Shown here piece after piece: positions 17,757 through 26,897 of a stretch of 64,000 nt of DNA; within the stretch, counting starts at the first letter, position 1; every line of letters begins with the position of its first letter. Position numbers and translations under genes: made by a program. Origin of the DNA: Actinomyces qiguomingii (GTDB taxonomy: Bacteria; Actinomycetota; Actinomycetes; Actinomycetales; Actinomycetaceae); assembly GCF_004102025.1 (NCBI RefSeq), contig NZ_CP025228.1, forward strand, positions 248,001 to 312,000. Reading direction: 5' to 3'. The notes beneath the pieces are model-generated. The model was not told where the DNA came from. It ran no database searches and saw only the letters and a program-made list of their open reading frames with translations.

Positions 17757-18940
17757 CTATGACGAAGGCGAAGTGCTCCGAAGAGCTGCTGCGCGCAAGT
17801 GGCCCGTGAGGTGGTGGAAGGGGACCGGTCGATCGCGTCGGTCGTGGCCTGTTATGGTCTGGTGGCCCAGAGGGTGGGCAACTGGGTCGCTAAATACCGC
17901 AAGCAGCACGCCGACGCCCAGGAGCAGAAAAACGAGTCCGAGGCGCAGGAACTGGCCCGGCTGAAGGCCGAGCTGCACAAGGCGCGGATGGAGCAGTGAG
18001 TTCCCACAAGAAAGCGGCGGCCTTGCTTGCGAAGGAACACGAGTGACTCGCATCTAGGAGTTCATTCACAGCGAAGAGGGCAACTTCCCGATCGGCAGGG
18101 GTGTGCCAGTGGGCCAAGGTTTCCAAGTCCGGCTACCACACGACTGGCGCGCCAGGCCCGAGTCCGCCACAGCCATCAGGCGCCGGGAGCTGGCCGGGCA
18201 CATCAAGAAGATCTTCGATGAGTCCGACGGCATCTACGGGTACAGGCGGGTGGCCGCCACATAGGGGCTGGCAGGGCATCCCCGCCGATGCGGACACGGT
18301 CAGGTCGATCATGCGTGAGCTGGGCCTGAAAGCGGCTAGGCCGCGCCGAAAGGTGCGCACCACCGTGCCGGCCCAGGACCTGGATGAGCGCCCCGACCTG
18401 GTCCAGCGAGACTCCCGCCGCGGATGCTCCGGGCGTGAAGTGGGTTGGGGATATTACCTATATTCCTACTTGGGTGGGGTTCGTGTACCTGGCCACCGTG
18501 CTGGATTGTTGTACGAAAAAGGTCGTGGGGTGGGCTCTGGCGGATCATATGCGCACCGACCTGGTGCGTGAGGCGATTGACATGGCGGTGCGCAACTGCA
18601 AGCCTACCCGTGGGGTGACGGCGTCCCCGTTCCGACTGGGGGTCGCAGTACACTTCCCAAGCCTTCGCCGACCATTTGAAGAAGTATGGTATTCGGCCGT
18701 CGGTGGGGCGTACGGGGGTGTGCTGGGACAAGTGTGTGGGCGGAGTCGATGGGCGCGACACTGAAGAATGAGCGCGTGCATCGTATGGTCTACCCCACCC
18801 GGGACAAGGCGATACGGGATGTGGCGTCATGGATTGAATTGACGTATAATCAGACACGTCTGCACTCGGGGATCGGTTACCGCACACCCAACCAGTTCGA
18901 ACGCGAACTACAACAGGCCGCCACCCCGAAAGCAGCCTGA
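17757..18940 (+). pseudogene. IS3-family transposase (OrfA plus OrfB), heavily frameshifted
   Basis: OrfA (17757-17999) encodes TKAKCSEELLRA, then AREVVEGDRSIASVVACYGL with the helix-turn-helix and the coiled coil ARLKAELHKARMEQ. OrfB fragments follow in changing frames: KVSKSGYH, IFDESDGIYGYRRVAAT, VKWVGDITYIPTWVGFVYLA (first Asp), then ATLKNERVHRMVYPTRDKAI (near the Glu) and the ending YNQTRLHSGIGYRTPNQFER. At least five frame changes or stops. It is a different IS3 subgroup from the copy at 11.5-13 kb. A normal IS3 makes its fusion by one programmed frameshift; this many breaks mean decay. Confidence 0.83.
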
Positions 18941-18996
18941 CAAACACACAACAACCAAGAGTCCAAAAAACACCCAGCATTCCACTGCCCTCAGCT

Positions 18997-20100
18997 TCAC
19001 CCGGCTGCTGCGACAACCGGGCCCCGGAGTCCTCTCACCTCCGTCCGGAAACAAAGCGCCTCATGGCGCACCTCAATGCCCCAATGCCCGCGGGTCCAGG
19101 CGGCCACGGTCTCGGGCGGGGCCTGCTCGGGCTGGGCGTCCTCGGGCGGTATGGAGCAGATGAGGTAGACGACCTCGGTGGTGGTCTTGGACTTCTTGCT
19201 GCCGTCGGGCTGGTGCTTGGTGGTGGTGCGGGTGCGACGCACCTGAAGTACTTGGGCGGCGCCGGGGAAGTCGACCCACTTGGGTGCTTGTACGGCTTTG
19301 ATGGTGCGCCGCACCCTGCGCCCGTGGGAGGTGTCCACACTCGATGCTGCGGGGACGCCGGTCCAGGGCAGGGCCTTGAGCCTGGCTCGCAGGCCGGGCT
19401 GGTTGTTCTTGACCGTCAGCACATAGTCGGCGCCGTGGGAGGTGATCCACTGCGCCGTGTCGGTCTGGGTGAGCGCTGGGCGTCAGCAGTCACTACAGTG
19501 CCTTGAAGGTCATAGGGCGCCAGCAACTGTTTCAGGGCCGGGATCTCACTGGTCTTGTCGGCCACGCGCTGCTGGGCGAGTACCGCCCCGGCCTCCTGGT
19601 CCAGCGCCGCCAGCAGGTGCGGCACCCCACCACCATCACCGCCGCCACTGTCGCCATTATCGGCGTCTGCGCCGCTGTTGTTGTTCTTGGGTTTGGCGCC
19701 GCGCATGGTCTTGCCCGCTCGACCGCGATCACCCTGCGCCCTTCGATGGTGCCGGTGCGGGTGAGCATCCACGACGCCACCCTGGCGTCGAAGTCGTCCG
19801 GGTCGAGGTCTTGCAGGGTGCGGCGGATGGTGGACTCCGAGGGGATGTCCCGGTCTTGCGGTAGCCCCAGTCGCCGTAGCTGGCCGCCGGTCAGGTCCTG
19901 GGCGTGCTCCCAGATCGCCAGCAGGGTGCGGCACCCGGCCAGCACTCCGACCGCCGCCAAAGCAAGCACGGTGTCCAGGCGGTGACGGCACCCCGCGCCG
20001 ATGCCGCGGGTCCGGGACACTCTTGAACACTCCGGTCAGGGGCTGGCGCGACAAGGCAGGAGTGGGGGATGATGACACGGCGGCGCGACCTTCCAGGCAA
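18997..20100 (-). pseudogene. ISAs1-family transposase, frameshifted and 3'-truncated
   Basis: The N-terminal region (LSRQPLTGVFKSVPDPRHRR, LDTVLALAAVGVLAGCRTLL, IPSESTIRRTLQDLDPDDFD) and middle (VKNNQPGLRARLKALPWTGV, VVYLICSIPPEDAQPEQ) match the H-repeat/ISAs1 family. The frame changes near 19440-19540, and after GHWGIE the C-terminal 75 residues are replaced by unrelated sequence. It overlaps the other ISAs1 remnant (11019-11540) by about 115 residues, so these are two copies and not one split element. Confidence 0.83.
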
Positions 20101-20933
20101 TGGCTTTTTGCGAACACCTCCATCGTCTCCGACGGGTCGCGCCGCACCCGCACCAACACACCGAAAACCCCTAACAACCCCCAACCCAGACAACAACCTT
20201 GCCGAGCCTCTGTTTCGTCCGGTTCGGTCAGGTGATTTGATAATGAGCTATTACACGGAGGCTTATTCACAGCGCTGGCGGAGCCCTCATGCAATCACGA
20301 CCTTTCCACGCAATCGTGCGGAATGTGCGGGAATTCCGCGGCGGCGAGTTGCCCCTATGAATAACCCTCACGATGTCGCGTTTCTCGGAGCTACGAGTCC
20401 AGTGCCGCGTGCTGGCCGGGTATCGAGCGGTGTGGGTGAGTGTTCTTACGGGCCTGGTGGTAATGGGTGGAATGGCATGTGCGGTGGCGTTCTCCGTGCG
20501 TTCTTCGTATTTGTCCGGGGAGCCGTTGACTGACGCCTCGTTCCTGTACGAGATTTCCGGGTTCGGGTTTTCATTCGCGCAGATATTCTTCGGTCTAGCA
20601 TCCATTGTGTTCATCTGCTCGGAGTGGGACTCGGAATTCATATACACGACATACACTGCCAGCCAAAGGACGCTGCGGTACGTTTTGGCGAAATCGCTTC
20701 CGCCGGTGCTCGGCAGCGCGGCAGGTCTATTCGCCATGCTGGTCCTGCTGGTGCCGGCCGAGGCGCTGCTGCTTTCCGGTTCGGCTTACACAATCACCTT
20801 GGCCGACCCGACGGTGTGGAGGCAGATCTTCGTTCAGTGCTTCACGGGAGTATGTAGCGCACTGTTCGCCGCGGGGCTTGCTTTTCTTTTCAGGCGCGCT
20901 GCTGTTGCTTTAGGAGTATGCATCGCGATTACC

Positions 20934-22385
20934 GGCTCTTCGCGTTTGAGGGTGTGGTGGTGGGGTAGTCGCGGGTGCGCGTGTCGGGGTGGTGGGTGTG
21001 GGTCGAGGTCCCCGATGATTGGGGGGCTTCTGAACACAACCGATCACGGAGACCTCGACATGGCTGAGTACTGCCTTCACTGTTCCTGATCTTGCTAGTT
21101 TCCTGGGCCTGGACGCGCTGGGGCTTACCGTGACCGGTCAGCGGATAACGCCTGACGAGGCGCTGGTGGAGTGCCGGCTGCAGGCCTTGAATGAGGACGC
21201 GTTCTGCAGGCGGTGTGGAGCCCAGGGCGATCCGGTGGGGACGGTGGCCCGGCGCCTGGCGCACGTGCCGGTGGGGTGGCGGCCCACGCACCTGCTGGTG
21301 CGGTTGCGGCGGTGGCGCTGCCAGGGCTGCGAACGCGTGTGGCGCCAAGACTGCGCTAGAGCCGCCGCCAAGCGTTCCAGGCTGACCCGGGCGGCGGTGG
21401 ACTGGGCGATCCGGGCCGTGGGGGTTGAGTTCATGAGTGTTGCCCGTGTGGCGGCAGGGTTGGGGGTGTCATGGCACACCGAGGGCGACGCCGTCCTGGA
21501 GCGGGCCAAGGACCGCTTGATCAATGATCCCGGCCGTCTGAAGGGCGTGGAGGTCATCGGGGTGGACGAGCACGTGTGGCGGCATACCCGCAAGGGCGAC
21601 CGGTATGTCACCGTCATCATTGACCTGACACCCGTGCGCGACCGGACGGGTCCGTCCCGGCTGTTGGACATGATCGAGGGCAGGTCCAAGCAGGTCTTCA
21701 AGCAATGGCTCCAGGACCAGCCCGAGGACTGGCGCAGCCGGATCGAGGTGGTCGCTATGGACGGCTTCACGGGCTTCAAGACCGCCGCCGCCGAGGCCCT
21801 ACCGGATGCGATAGAGGTGATGGACCCCTACCCGCGTGGTCGCGCTGGCCGGGGACAAACTCGATGAGTGCCGGCGCCGCACCCAGCGCGAGACCACCGG
21901 GCGGCGGGGCCGTAAGGACGACCCCTTGTACAAGGCCCGCAGGCTGCTACGCACCGGCGCCGGGCTGGTAACCGACAGCGGCTGGGACCGGCTCGAACAA
22001 CTGTTCGCCGACCCCCAGAACACGCCGGTACAGACCGCCTGGGCTGTGCATCAGAAGATCATGGCCGCCTACCGCGCCAAGACCCCCGCCGAAGGCAAGA
22101 CCCGGATGGACAAGGTGATGCAGACCCTCACCACCGGCGTGCCTGACGCCCTCGAAGAACTTGCCTCACTGGGCAAGACCCTGGCCCAGCGGCGCGACGA
22201 CATCCTGGCCTACTTCGGCCATCCCGGAACCTCCAACGGACCCACCGAGAACACCAACGCCCCGCCTGGAACACCTACGCGGCATCGCCCTGGGCTTCCG
22301 AAACCTGACCAACTACATCACCCGCAGCCTCATCCACGCCGGCGGCTTCCGCAACCAGCTACTACACCCCTAAACACGAAGAGCC
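20934..22385 (+). mobile_element. ISL3-family insertion sequence, 1,452 bp
   Basis: The left end GGCTCTTCGCGTTTGAGGG and the complement of the right end GGCTCTTCGTGTTTAGGGG are the ISL3-type terminal repeats. An exact 8-bp direct repeat CGATTACC flanks it (20926-20933 and 22386-22393), the family's normal duplication length. It carries one transposase gene, which is frameshifted. Confidence 0.92.
21061..22372 (+). pseudogene. ISL3-family transposase, frameshifted
   Basis: Starts MAEYCLH at 21061 and shifts frame near 21085. The long central part (21130-21830) has the zinc-finger CRRCGAQG and CQGCERVWRQDC, then VEVIGVDEHVWRH with a catalytic Asp and VVAMDGFTGFKTAAAEALPD. A second shift near 21835 leads to VVALAGDKLDECRRRTQRET and PTENTNA near the catalytic Glu. 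A third near 22260 gives LRGIALGFRNLTNYITRSLI. Full-length family members have about 430 residues, as would this one if repaired. Confidence 0.88.
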
Positions 22386-22726
22386 CGATTACCCTTATCG
22401 CGCCTATGGTATTGGGGCTCATGCCGCTCGGGGTGACGTAATTCATCAGCCGATGGCTCCCCAACAACGTGTTCGGTTATTTGGCGTCGGCTGATGTGGT
22501 GGTGGTCAACGCCGTGAGCTATCCGGCGCTTGTTGTTGTAGCGGTGGGTTACCCCCTGGTTTCGTTGATGGGCGGATACGTGTTGCTGCGCAGGAGCGTG
22601 GTGTAGTGCTGAGGCTGCCCCGCGTCAGGGACGCGTGGGCGGTGTGTGGCTGGTTGTGACGAGACCGTAACGGGTTGTTGCCGACTGGCCCGGAATTTAC
22701 TTTAGTGCACGTCGGTTGGTCCTTCC

Positions 22727-23326
22727 ATGAGCAGTTATGACGCCGCCGCCGATGAATCCCTCCTCGCAGCACTATTCACCGACGCCCACACGGCCCGCTC
22801 CTTCCGGGACGAGCCGGCGCCGATCGAGCAGGTGCGCCGCGCCTATGACAACGCCCGCTGGGCACCCACCGCCCTGAACTCTCAGCCCATGCGTCTGGAC
22901 CTGCTCGCCTCACCGGAGTCTCGCCAGCGCCTAGCGCCGCTGATGGCCGGGATCAACCAGGAGCCGGTGATCGGCGCCCCACTGGCGCTGATCGTCTCCG
23001 CCGATCTCGCCCTGGACAAGTCCATGCGGGAGCTCGGTGCCTCCGAGCAGATGCTCCAGCGCCTGGCCGGCTCGATGGAGATGCGTCAGGGACTCGCCCG
23101 TGACTCCGCACTGATCCAGCTCGGTTACCTGGTGCTCGCCCTGCGCGCCGAGGGACTCGACGTCGGCGTCATGACCGGAGCCGACTTGCCCGGCATTGAC
23201 GCCGAGTTCCACGCCGACCGCCCCTGGCAGGCCATCGCCGTCATCACCGTCGGGCACGGCGACGACGACGCCTTCCATCCCCGCGCCGGCCGCCACGAGT
23301 TCGACGCCGTCACCCAGATACTCTGA
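22727..23326 (+). CDS. Nitroreductase family protein, RutE/malonic semialdehyde reductase-like
   Basis: 199 residues of the FMN-dependent nitroreductase fold. The FMN-phosphate region HTARSFRDEPAP, the APTALNSQPMRLDLL segment and the late GADLPGIDAEFHADRPWQ, then AVITVGHGD, fit the HadB/RutE branch, which reduces small aldehydes or quinone-like substrates using NAD(P)H. The length matches that branch. No strong ribosome site precedes the ATG, so it may be translated from a short leader. It stands alone between the IS region and the sugar isomerase gene; substrate cannot be assigned from sequence. Confidence 0.88.
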   Translation: MSSYDAAADESLLAALFTDAHTARSFRDEPAPIEQVRRAYDNARWAPTALNSQPMRLDLLASPESRQRLAPLMAGINQEPVIGAPLALIVSADLALDKSMRELGASEQMLQRLAGSMEMRQGLARDSALIQLGYLVLALRAEGLDVGVMTGADLPGIDAEFHADRPWQAIAVITVGHGDDDAFHPRAGRHEFDAVTQIL

Positions 23327-23416
23327 TGCCCGTGCGCTGCCAAGGCTTGGCCTGCTAACGTTCGGGGTGACCCCGGCGCGCAGGTCCGGGCAGCGAGTAC
23401 GGGTCGAGGAGGACTC

Positions 23417-24772
23417 ATGGGACTGGGATGGTTCGGCGCCCCGGAGCACAACCGCTGGCTGGCCGCGGAAACACACGCCTTATTGCGCTACGCGCGGGCC
23501 GCCAAAGTGCCCGCAGGCTTCGGCTGGATCGGCACCGACGGCGTCGTCGACACCAGCCACCCGGTAGAGCTGTGGATCACCGGTCGCATGACCTTCGCTT
23601 TTTCCCTGGGGGCGCTGCTGGGCATCCCCGGCTGCCGCCGCTACGTCGACCACGGTGTGCGTGCCCTCAGTAGGGTCATGCGCGACTACAAGCACGGCGG
23701 CTGGTACTCCGCCGTCCGCCATGAGCTCGACGCCGAGGGCCACGGCATCCCGGTCGATCCCGACGCCCGCAAGGAGTGCTATCAGCACGCCTTCGTGTTG
23801 CTGGCCGCCGCCACCGCCACCGCCGCCAACCGGCCCGGCGCACATGAGCTGCTGCGCGACGCCATGGAGATCCAGAACCGCTACTGGTGGGACGACACCT
23901 ACGGGCTGCCCATCGAGTCCTATGCCGCCGATTTCACCAGGCCCGAGGACTACCGCGGCATCAACGCAGCCATGCACACGGTGGAGGCCTACCTGGCCAC
24001 CGCCGACGTCACCGGAGACACCACCTGGCTGGTCCGCGCCGTTCAGATCATCGACTACGCCGTCAATATTCAGGCTCGTGCCCACGACTGGCGGCTGCCC
24101 GAGCACTACGACACCAAGTGGAAGCCGCGCCTGGATTACAACCGTGACGTTCCCGCCCACCCCTTCCGCCCCTACGGCGTCACCCCCGGTCACGGCCTGG
24201 AGTGGTCGCGGCTGACCGTGCAGGCGCGCGCCGCCCTGATCGCCCGCTCCCTGCCGACTCCCGACTGGATGATGGAGGCCGCCGAACAGCTTTTCGACCG
24301 CGCCCGTACCGACGGTTGGCGGGTCGACGGCGCGCCCGGCTTCGTCTACACCACCGACTTCGACGGCCGTCCGATTGTGCACGAGCGCATGCATTGGGTG
24401 GTCTGCGAGGGGGTGTCGGCCGCTGCCGCCATCCGTCGGGCTCTGCTTGCCGCGGGTCGTGGGGAGATGGACGTCGAGCACTATGAGCACTGCTACCGCT
24501 CCTGGCTCGACTACGCCGAGGAGTTTCTCATCGCCTCCCCCGGCGTGTGGACCCACGAGCTGAACCAGGCGAATGAGCTTTCCACCCGCACCTGGGAGGG
24601 GCACCCGGACATTTACCATGCCCTGCAGATGACGCTGGCCGCACGCATGCCCGTTTGGCCGACGGTGGGACAGGCGTTGAGCGAGGGTCTTCTGGATGTT
24701 CCTGTCAGGCCCGAGGCGCCGACCGAGCTGCGGAACCAGTCTCGCCGTCGTGGCCTGTTCGGCCGGGGATGA
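23417..24772 (+). CDS. AGE-family sugar epimerase/isomerase, YihS- or mannose isomerase-like
   Basis: 451 residues of the N-acylglucosamine 2-epimerase (alpha/alpha-barrel) family, which interconverts aldoses with ketoses or 2-epimers. Motifs in order: GGWYSAV, KECYQHAFVLLAAATAT, AAMHTVEAYLA, VTPGHGLEWSRL and HERMHWVVCEGVSAAAAIR; the conserved histidines in these are the expected acid/base residues. Length is close to YihS and bacterial mannose isomerase (about 410-450). GAGGAGG lies 6 bases before the ATG. A mannose/fructose or sulfoquinovose-type substrate is possible; the alpha-mannosidase operon in the same window makes mannose attractive. Confidence 0.88.
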   Translation: MGLGWFGAPEHNRWLAAETHALLRYARAAKVPAGFGWIGTDGVVDTSHPVELWITGRMTFAFSLGALLGIPGCRRYVDHGVRALSRVMRDYKHGGWYSAVRHELDAEGHGIPVDPDARKECYQHAFVLLAAATATAANRPGAHELLRDAMEIQNRYWWDDTYGLPIESYAADFTRPEDYRGINAAMHTVEAYLATADVTGDTTWLVRAVQIIDYAVNIQARAHDWRLPEHYDTKWKPRLDYNRDVPAHPFRPYGVTPGHGLEWSRLTVQARAALIARSLPTPDWMMEAAEQLFDRARTDGWRVDGAPGFVYTTDFDGRPIVHERMHWVVCEGVSAAAAIRRALLAAGRGEMDVEHYEHCYRSWLDYAEEFLIASPGVWTHELNQANELSTRTWEGHPDIYHALQMTLAARMPVWPTVGQALSEGLLDVPVRPEAPTELRNQSRRRGLFGRG

Positions 24773-24881
24773 GCGACGGCGGAACGCGGCCGCCTGCATG
24801 CCCTGAGCGGCATCGGGGCGGACATACTGGCACTTGTGCGGCGGTACGGCCTCAAGACCCCGGCCGCATGAGGAGGACGTG

Positions 24882-25622
24882 ATGAGCTCGAAACGGGCTG
24901 TTCCATTGGATCGGCAGAGCACCAGTCCGCTGTTCGCTCAGGTCATGCAGTCTTTGCGCGCGGCCATTGACTCCGGCGAGTTCCAGCCCGGCGGGCGCAT
25001 CCCCACCGAGCCGGAACTCGCCACTATGTATGGGGTCAGCCGCATCACCATCAGGCGTGCCATTGAGGAGCTGTGCGAGCACGGGCTGCTCGTCAAGCGC
25101 CAGGGCAAGGGCACCTTCGTCGGCCCGAGCAAAATAGCCAAGAAGATAGAGCACATTTCCAGCTTCTCCGAGTCCTGCCGGGCCAGTGGTATGACGCCCT
25201 CCGCCAAGGTGCTGTCCCGGGCACTTCTCAAGGAAACGCCCTCGGCCTTCACCCCGCCGCTCGAGCTGGCGGACACGCAGGTGCTGAACATCCAGCGGGT
25301 GCACTACGCCGACGGCGTCCCCATCATGATCGAGGACAACTACTACCCATACAGTCGCTTAGCCTTCCTGATGGAGACGCCACTCGAGGGCTCGCTGTTC
25401 GAGGTCTTGGCCGAGCATGGGGTACGGATCGGCGGATCGCGCAACTCCTATATCGACGCGCTTGCGGCAACCTCCTCGCAGGCGGAGGTGCTGCAGATCC
25501 TGGTCGGGGACCCGCTGTTCTTCTTCTACCGGGAAATGCTCGATGAGGCGGGGCGGCTCATTTATGTGGGCCGTCAACACATCACGGCCGCCCGTTACCG
25601 GTTCAATTACGACATTGGCTAG
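24882..25622 (+). CDS. GntR-family transcriptional regulator with UbiC-type effector domain
   Basis: 246 residues. Winged helix at the N-terminus (LFAQVMQSLRAAIDSGEFQP, PTEPELATMYGVSRITIRRA, GKGTFVG), then the HutC/UTRA-type ligand-binding domain (VHYADGVPIMIEDNYYP, LFFFYREMLDEAGRLIYVGR). An upstream in-frame start at 24834 is less likely because the ATG at 24882 has GAGGAGGA at proper spacing. It follows the sugar isomerase gene by 109 bp. The perfect palindrome before the polyol operon has a GT-TATA-AC centre of the kind HutC-type regulators bind, so it is a candidate target; direct evidence is lacking. Confidence 0.9.
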   Translation: MSSKRAVPLDRQSTSPLFAQVMQSLRAAIDSGEFQPGGRIPTEPELATMYGVSRITIRRAIEELCEHGLLVKRQGKGTFVGPSKIAKKIEHISSFSESCRASGMTPSAKVLSRALLKETPSAFTPPLELADTQVLNIQRVHYADGVPIMIEDNYYPYSRLAFLMETPLEGSLFEVLAEHGVRIGGSRNSYIDALAATSSQAEVLQILVGDPLFFFYREMLDEAGRLIYVGRQHITAARYRFNYDIG

Positions 25623-25629
25623 CTGTCCG

Positions 25630-25850
25630 TGAGCTAGGGGCTCGGCGAAGTCTCCGTCTGGGTGGGGGCGCGGCGCGACCTTCCGGTGACGATGGGGGTG
25701 CAAACAATCTCGAAACCGGAGAGGTCGCGCCGCTGTGCCATCATCCCCCATCGCCCCCTTGTTGCGCCAGTCCTTGCCCGTCTCGGTGGCGAGTCTGCCC
25801 CACAGCTCCCAGCCTGTGCCGCCCGCGAGCACGCGGAAGTCAGGCAGCGT
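25630..25850. repeat. Degenerate ISAs1 5'-end remnant
   Basis: The complement of this stretch resembles 20050-20220, the 5' side of the second ISAs1 copy: GGGGATGATG, then GCGGCGCGACCT, then a CCATCGTC and GGTCGCGCCGC in the same order and spacing, and a following CTTGTTGCGCCAG matching the start of the transposase region. No reading frame survives. Confidence 0.6.
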
Positions 25851-25878
25851 GGAAGCATTTGTGGTTCTTCCGGTTAAA

Positions 25879-25979
25879 GGGTGTGTTCGCCGAGTTCGGT
25901 CGAAATAACCATCGAGTTCGGTAGATATAACCATCGAGTTCGGTCGATATGACGATCGAGTTCGGTTGGTGGGGTCGGC
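25879..25979. repeat. Left 101-bp arm of an inverted-arm element, built of 22-bp units
   Basis: Four units of the CCGAGTTCGG-type repeat begin at 25890, 25912, 25934 and 25956. Together with short unique ends (GGGTGTGTTCG outside, GGTTGGTGGGG inside) they form an arm whose complement is at 26555-26655 with only a few mismatches. Confidence 0.82.
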
Positions 25980-25991
25980 GGGGTGGGGGAA

Positions 25992-26113
25992 GTGTTCAGA
26001 TTCGGCACGAACGATGTTCCCCCGCCCGACGCCGCTCACCAGGTCCGCATGGTTCCAACGAGTCTGAGGGCGTGTGCTGGGAGGGGTGGGGTGTTTGTGC
26101 CGATTCTGGACGT
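25992..26113. repeat. 122-bp palindromic repeat element, copy 3
   Basis: Opens GTTCAGATTCGGCACGAACG and closes with TTTGTGCCGATTCTGGACG; the interior has GCATGGTTCCAACGAGTCTG, matching copy 1. It sits inside the 777-bp inverted-arm element, more diverged than copies 1 and 2. Confidence 0.7.
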
Positions 26114-26410
26114 TTTGGGGCTCTTCGTGTTTGGGGGTGTGGCGGGCGGTGTGTTCTGGTCGGCCCTGGGACGGCCCCTCCCTCACTCGAACGTAGCCTC
26201 CCGTGTTCGAACGCGGCCAGGCGCCCGAGGATGGCCTCCGCGTGGTTGTTCCGGGCGGCCGCGCCCTGGGGCGTGAGGTGCTGGTTCTCGACATCGATGG
26301 GGCGGTTTCATCAGATGGCATCGCGGGACGGAGGGTTCGTCAGGTGCCACCAACGATTTGGCATGAACAAGCACGGCTCGTGCAACCCGACAAACCGTCG
26401 AAACAAGTGA

Positions 26411-26517
26411 CGAATCGTCGACCGCAACACACGAACCGTCGGGCACGAACCGTCGGGCACGAACCGTCGGGCCAGCACCCGAATCGTCGGGCCAGCACCC
26501 GAACCATCGGACACGAT
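26411..26517. repeat. Short tandem repeats around CGAACCGTCGGGCA
   Basis: Three 14-bp units (26432, 26446, 26460) are followed by two 20-bp units (GAATCGTCGGGCCAGCACCC and a variant). All share the core CGAA(C/T)CGTCGG. They lie within the 777-bp element. No gene is supported here. Confidence 0.7.
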
Positions 26518-26554
26518 CCACCGCGAGCCACCAAGACTCACGGTAAGCCATCCT

Positions 26555-26655
26555 GCCGGCCCCACCAACCGAACTCGATCGTCATATCGACCGAACTCGA
26601 TGGTCATACCGACCGAACTCGATGGTTGTATCTACCGAACTCGGCGAACACACCC
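26555..26655. repeat. Right 101-bp arm of the inverted-arm element
   Basis: Complement of 25879-25979 with four units at 26569, 26591, 26613 and 26635. The two arms enclose 575 bp without a convincing gene. Confidence 0.82.
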
Positions 26656-26897
26656 TCGAAGCACCCCAATCCGGCTCTTGACAGTTTGAGGGTGTTGGGG
26701 GTGGTGGGCGTGGGTCCGGTCGGCTGCCGGCCGCGTACATGGACCGCGTTCTTGCGGTCCATCCGCAGCTTGGCAGTCCACAGGTGCCGACCAATGGCCA
26801 ACACGTGGCGAGCATGCCAGCGCAGCTCTGCTCGCGCCGACCTTAAACCGGCCGCTACATCCTCAACCCCGAAGAGCCCTCACTCCCCTCTGTTCGG
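26656..26897. other. Gene-free stretch sharing a repeat with 38.9 kb
   Basis: GGTGGTGGGCGTGGGTCCGG followed by GGCTGCCG and GGACCG motifs resembles the sequence at 38955-39030, so an interspersed repeat of at least 75 bp is likely. No gene is supported. Confidence 0.5.

Larger units (their letters stand above)
20373..22606 (+). pseudogene. ABC-2-type membrane permease, disrupted by ISL3 and by a stop codon
   Basis: The first 187 codons (20373-20933) encode a membrane protein with helices such as VWVSVLTGLVVMGGMACAVA, SFAQIFFGLASIVFICS and AAGLFAMLVLLVPAEALLLS, like ABC-2 permeases for drugs or peptides. An ISL3 element interrupts codon 187. Removing it and one 8-bp duplication rejoins the frame as GVCIAITLIAPMVLGLMPLG, but a TAA at 22439 follows. 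The same frame continues with FISRWLPNNVFGYLASADVV and LVSLMGGYVLLRRSVV to a stop at 22604, which looks like the true C-terminus. No cognate ATPase gene remains; the upstream side is ISAs1. Confidence 0.78.

Noticed and set aside
17757..18940. Programmed -1 frameshift making a functional IS3 OrfAB
   Set aside because: Too many frame changes and stops for a single programmed shift; the element is decayed as read.
11019..20100. One ISAs1 gene split by later insertions
   Set aside because: The two ISAs1 remnants overlap by about 115 residues with sequence differences, so they are separate copies.
23480..24922. 480-residue open frame on the minus strand opposite the AGE-family gene
   Set aside because: Gly/Val-rich shadow translation with no family features; the plus-strand frame has clear motifs and a ribosome site.
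25359..26321. 320-residue minus-strand frame across the repeat-rich gap and the GntR gene
   Set aside because: It runs through inverted arrays and an ISAs1 remnant, with low-complexity protein. It overlaps a real gene antisense.
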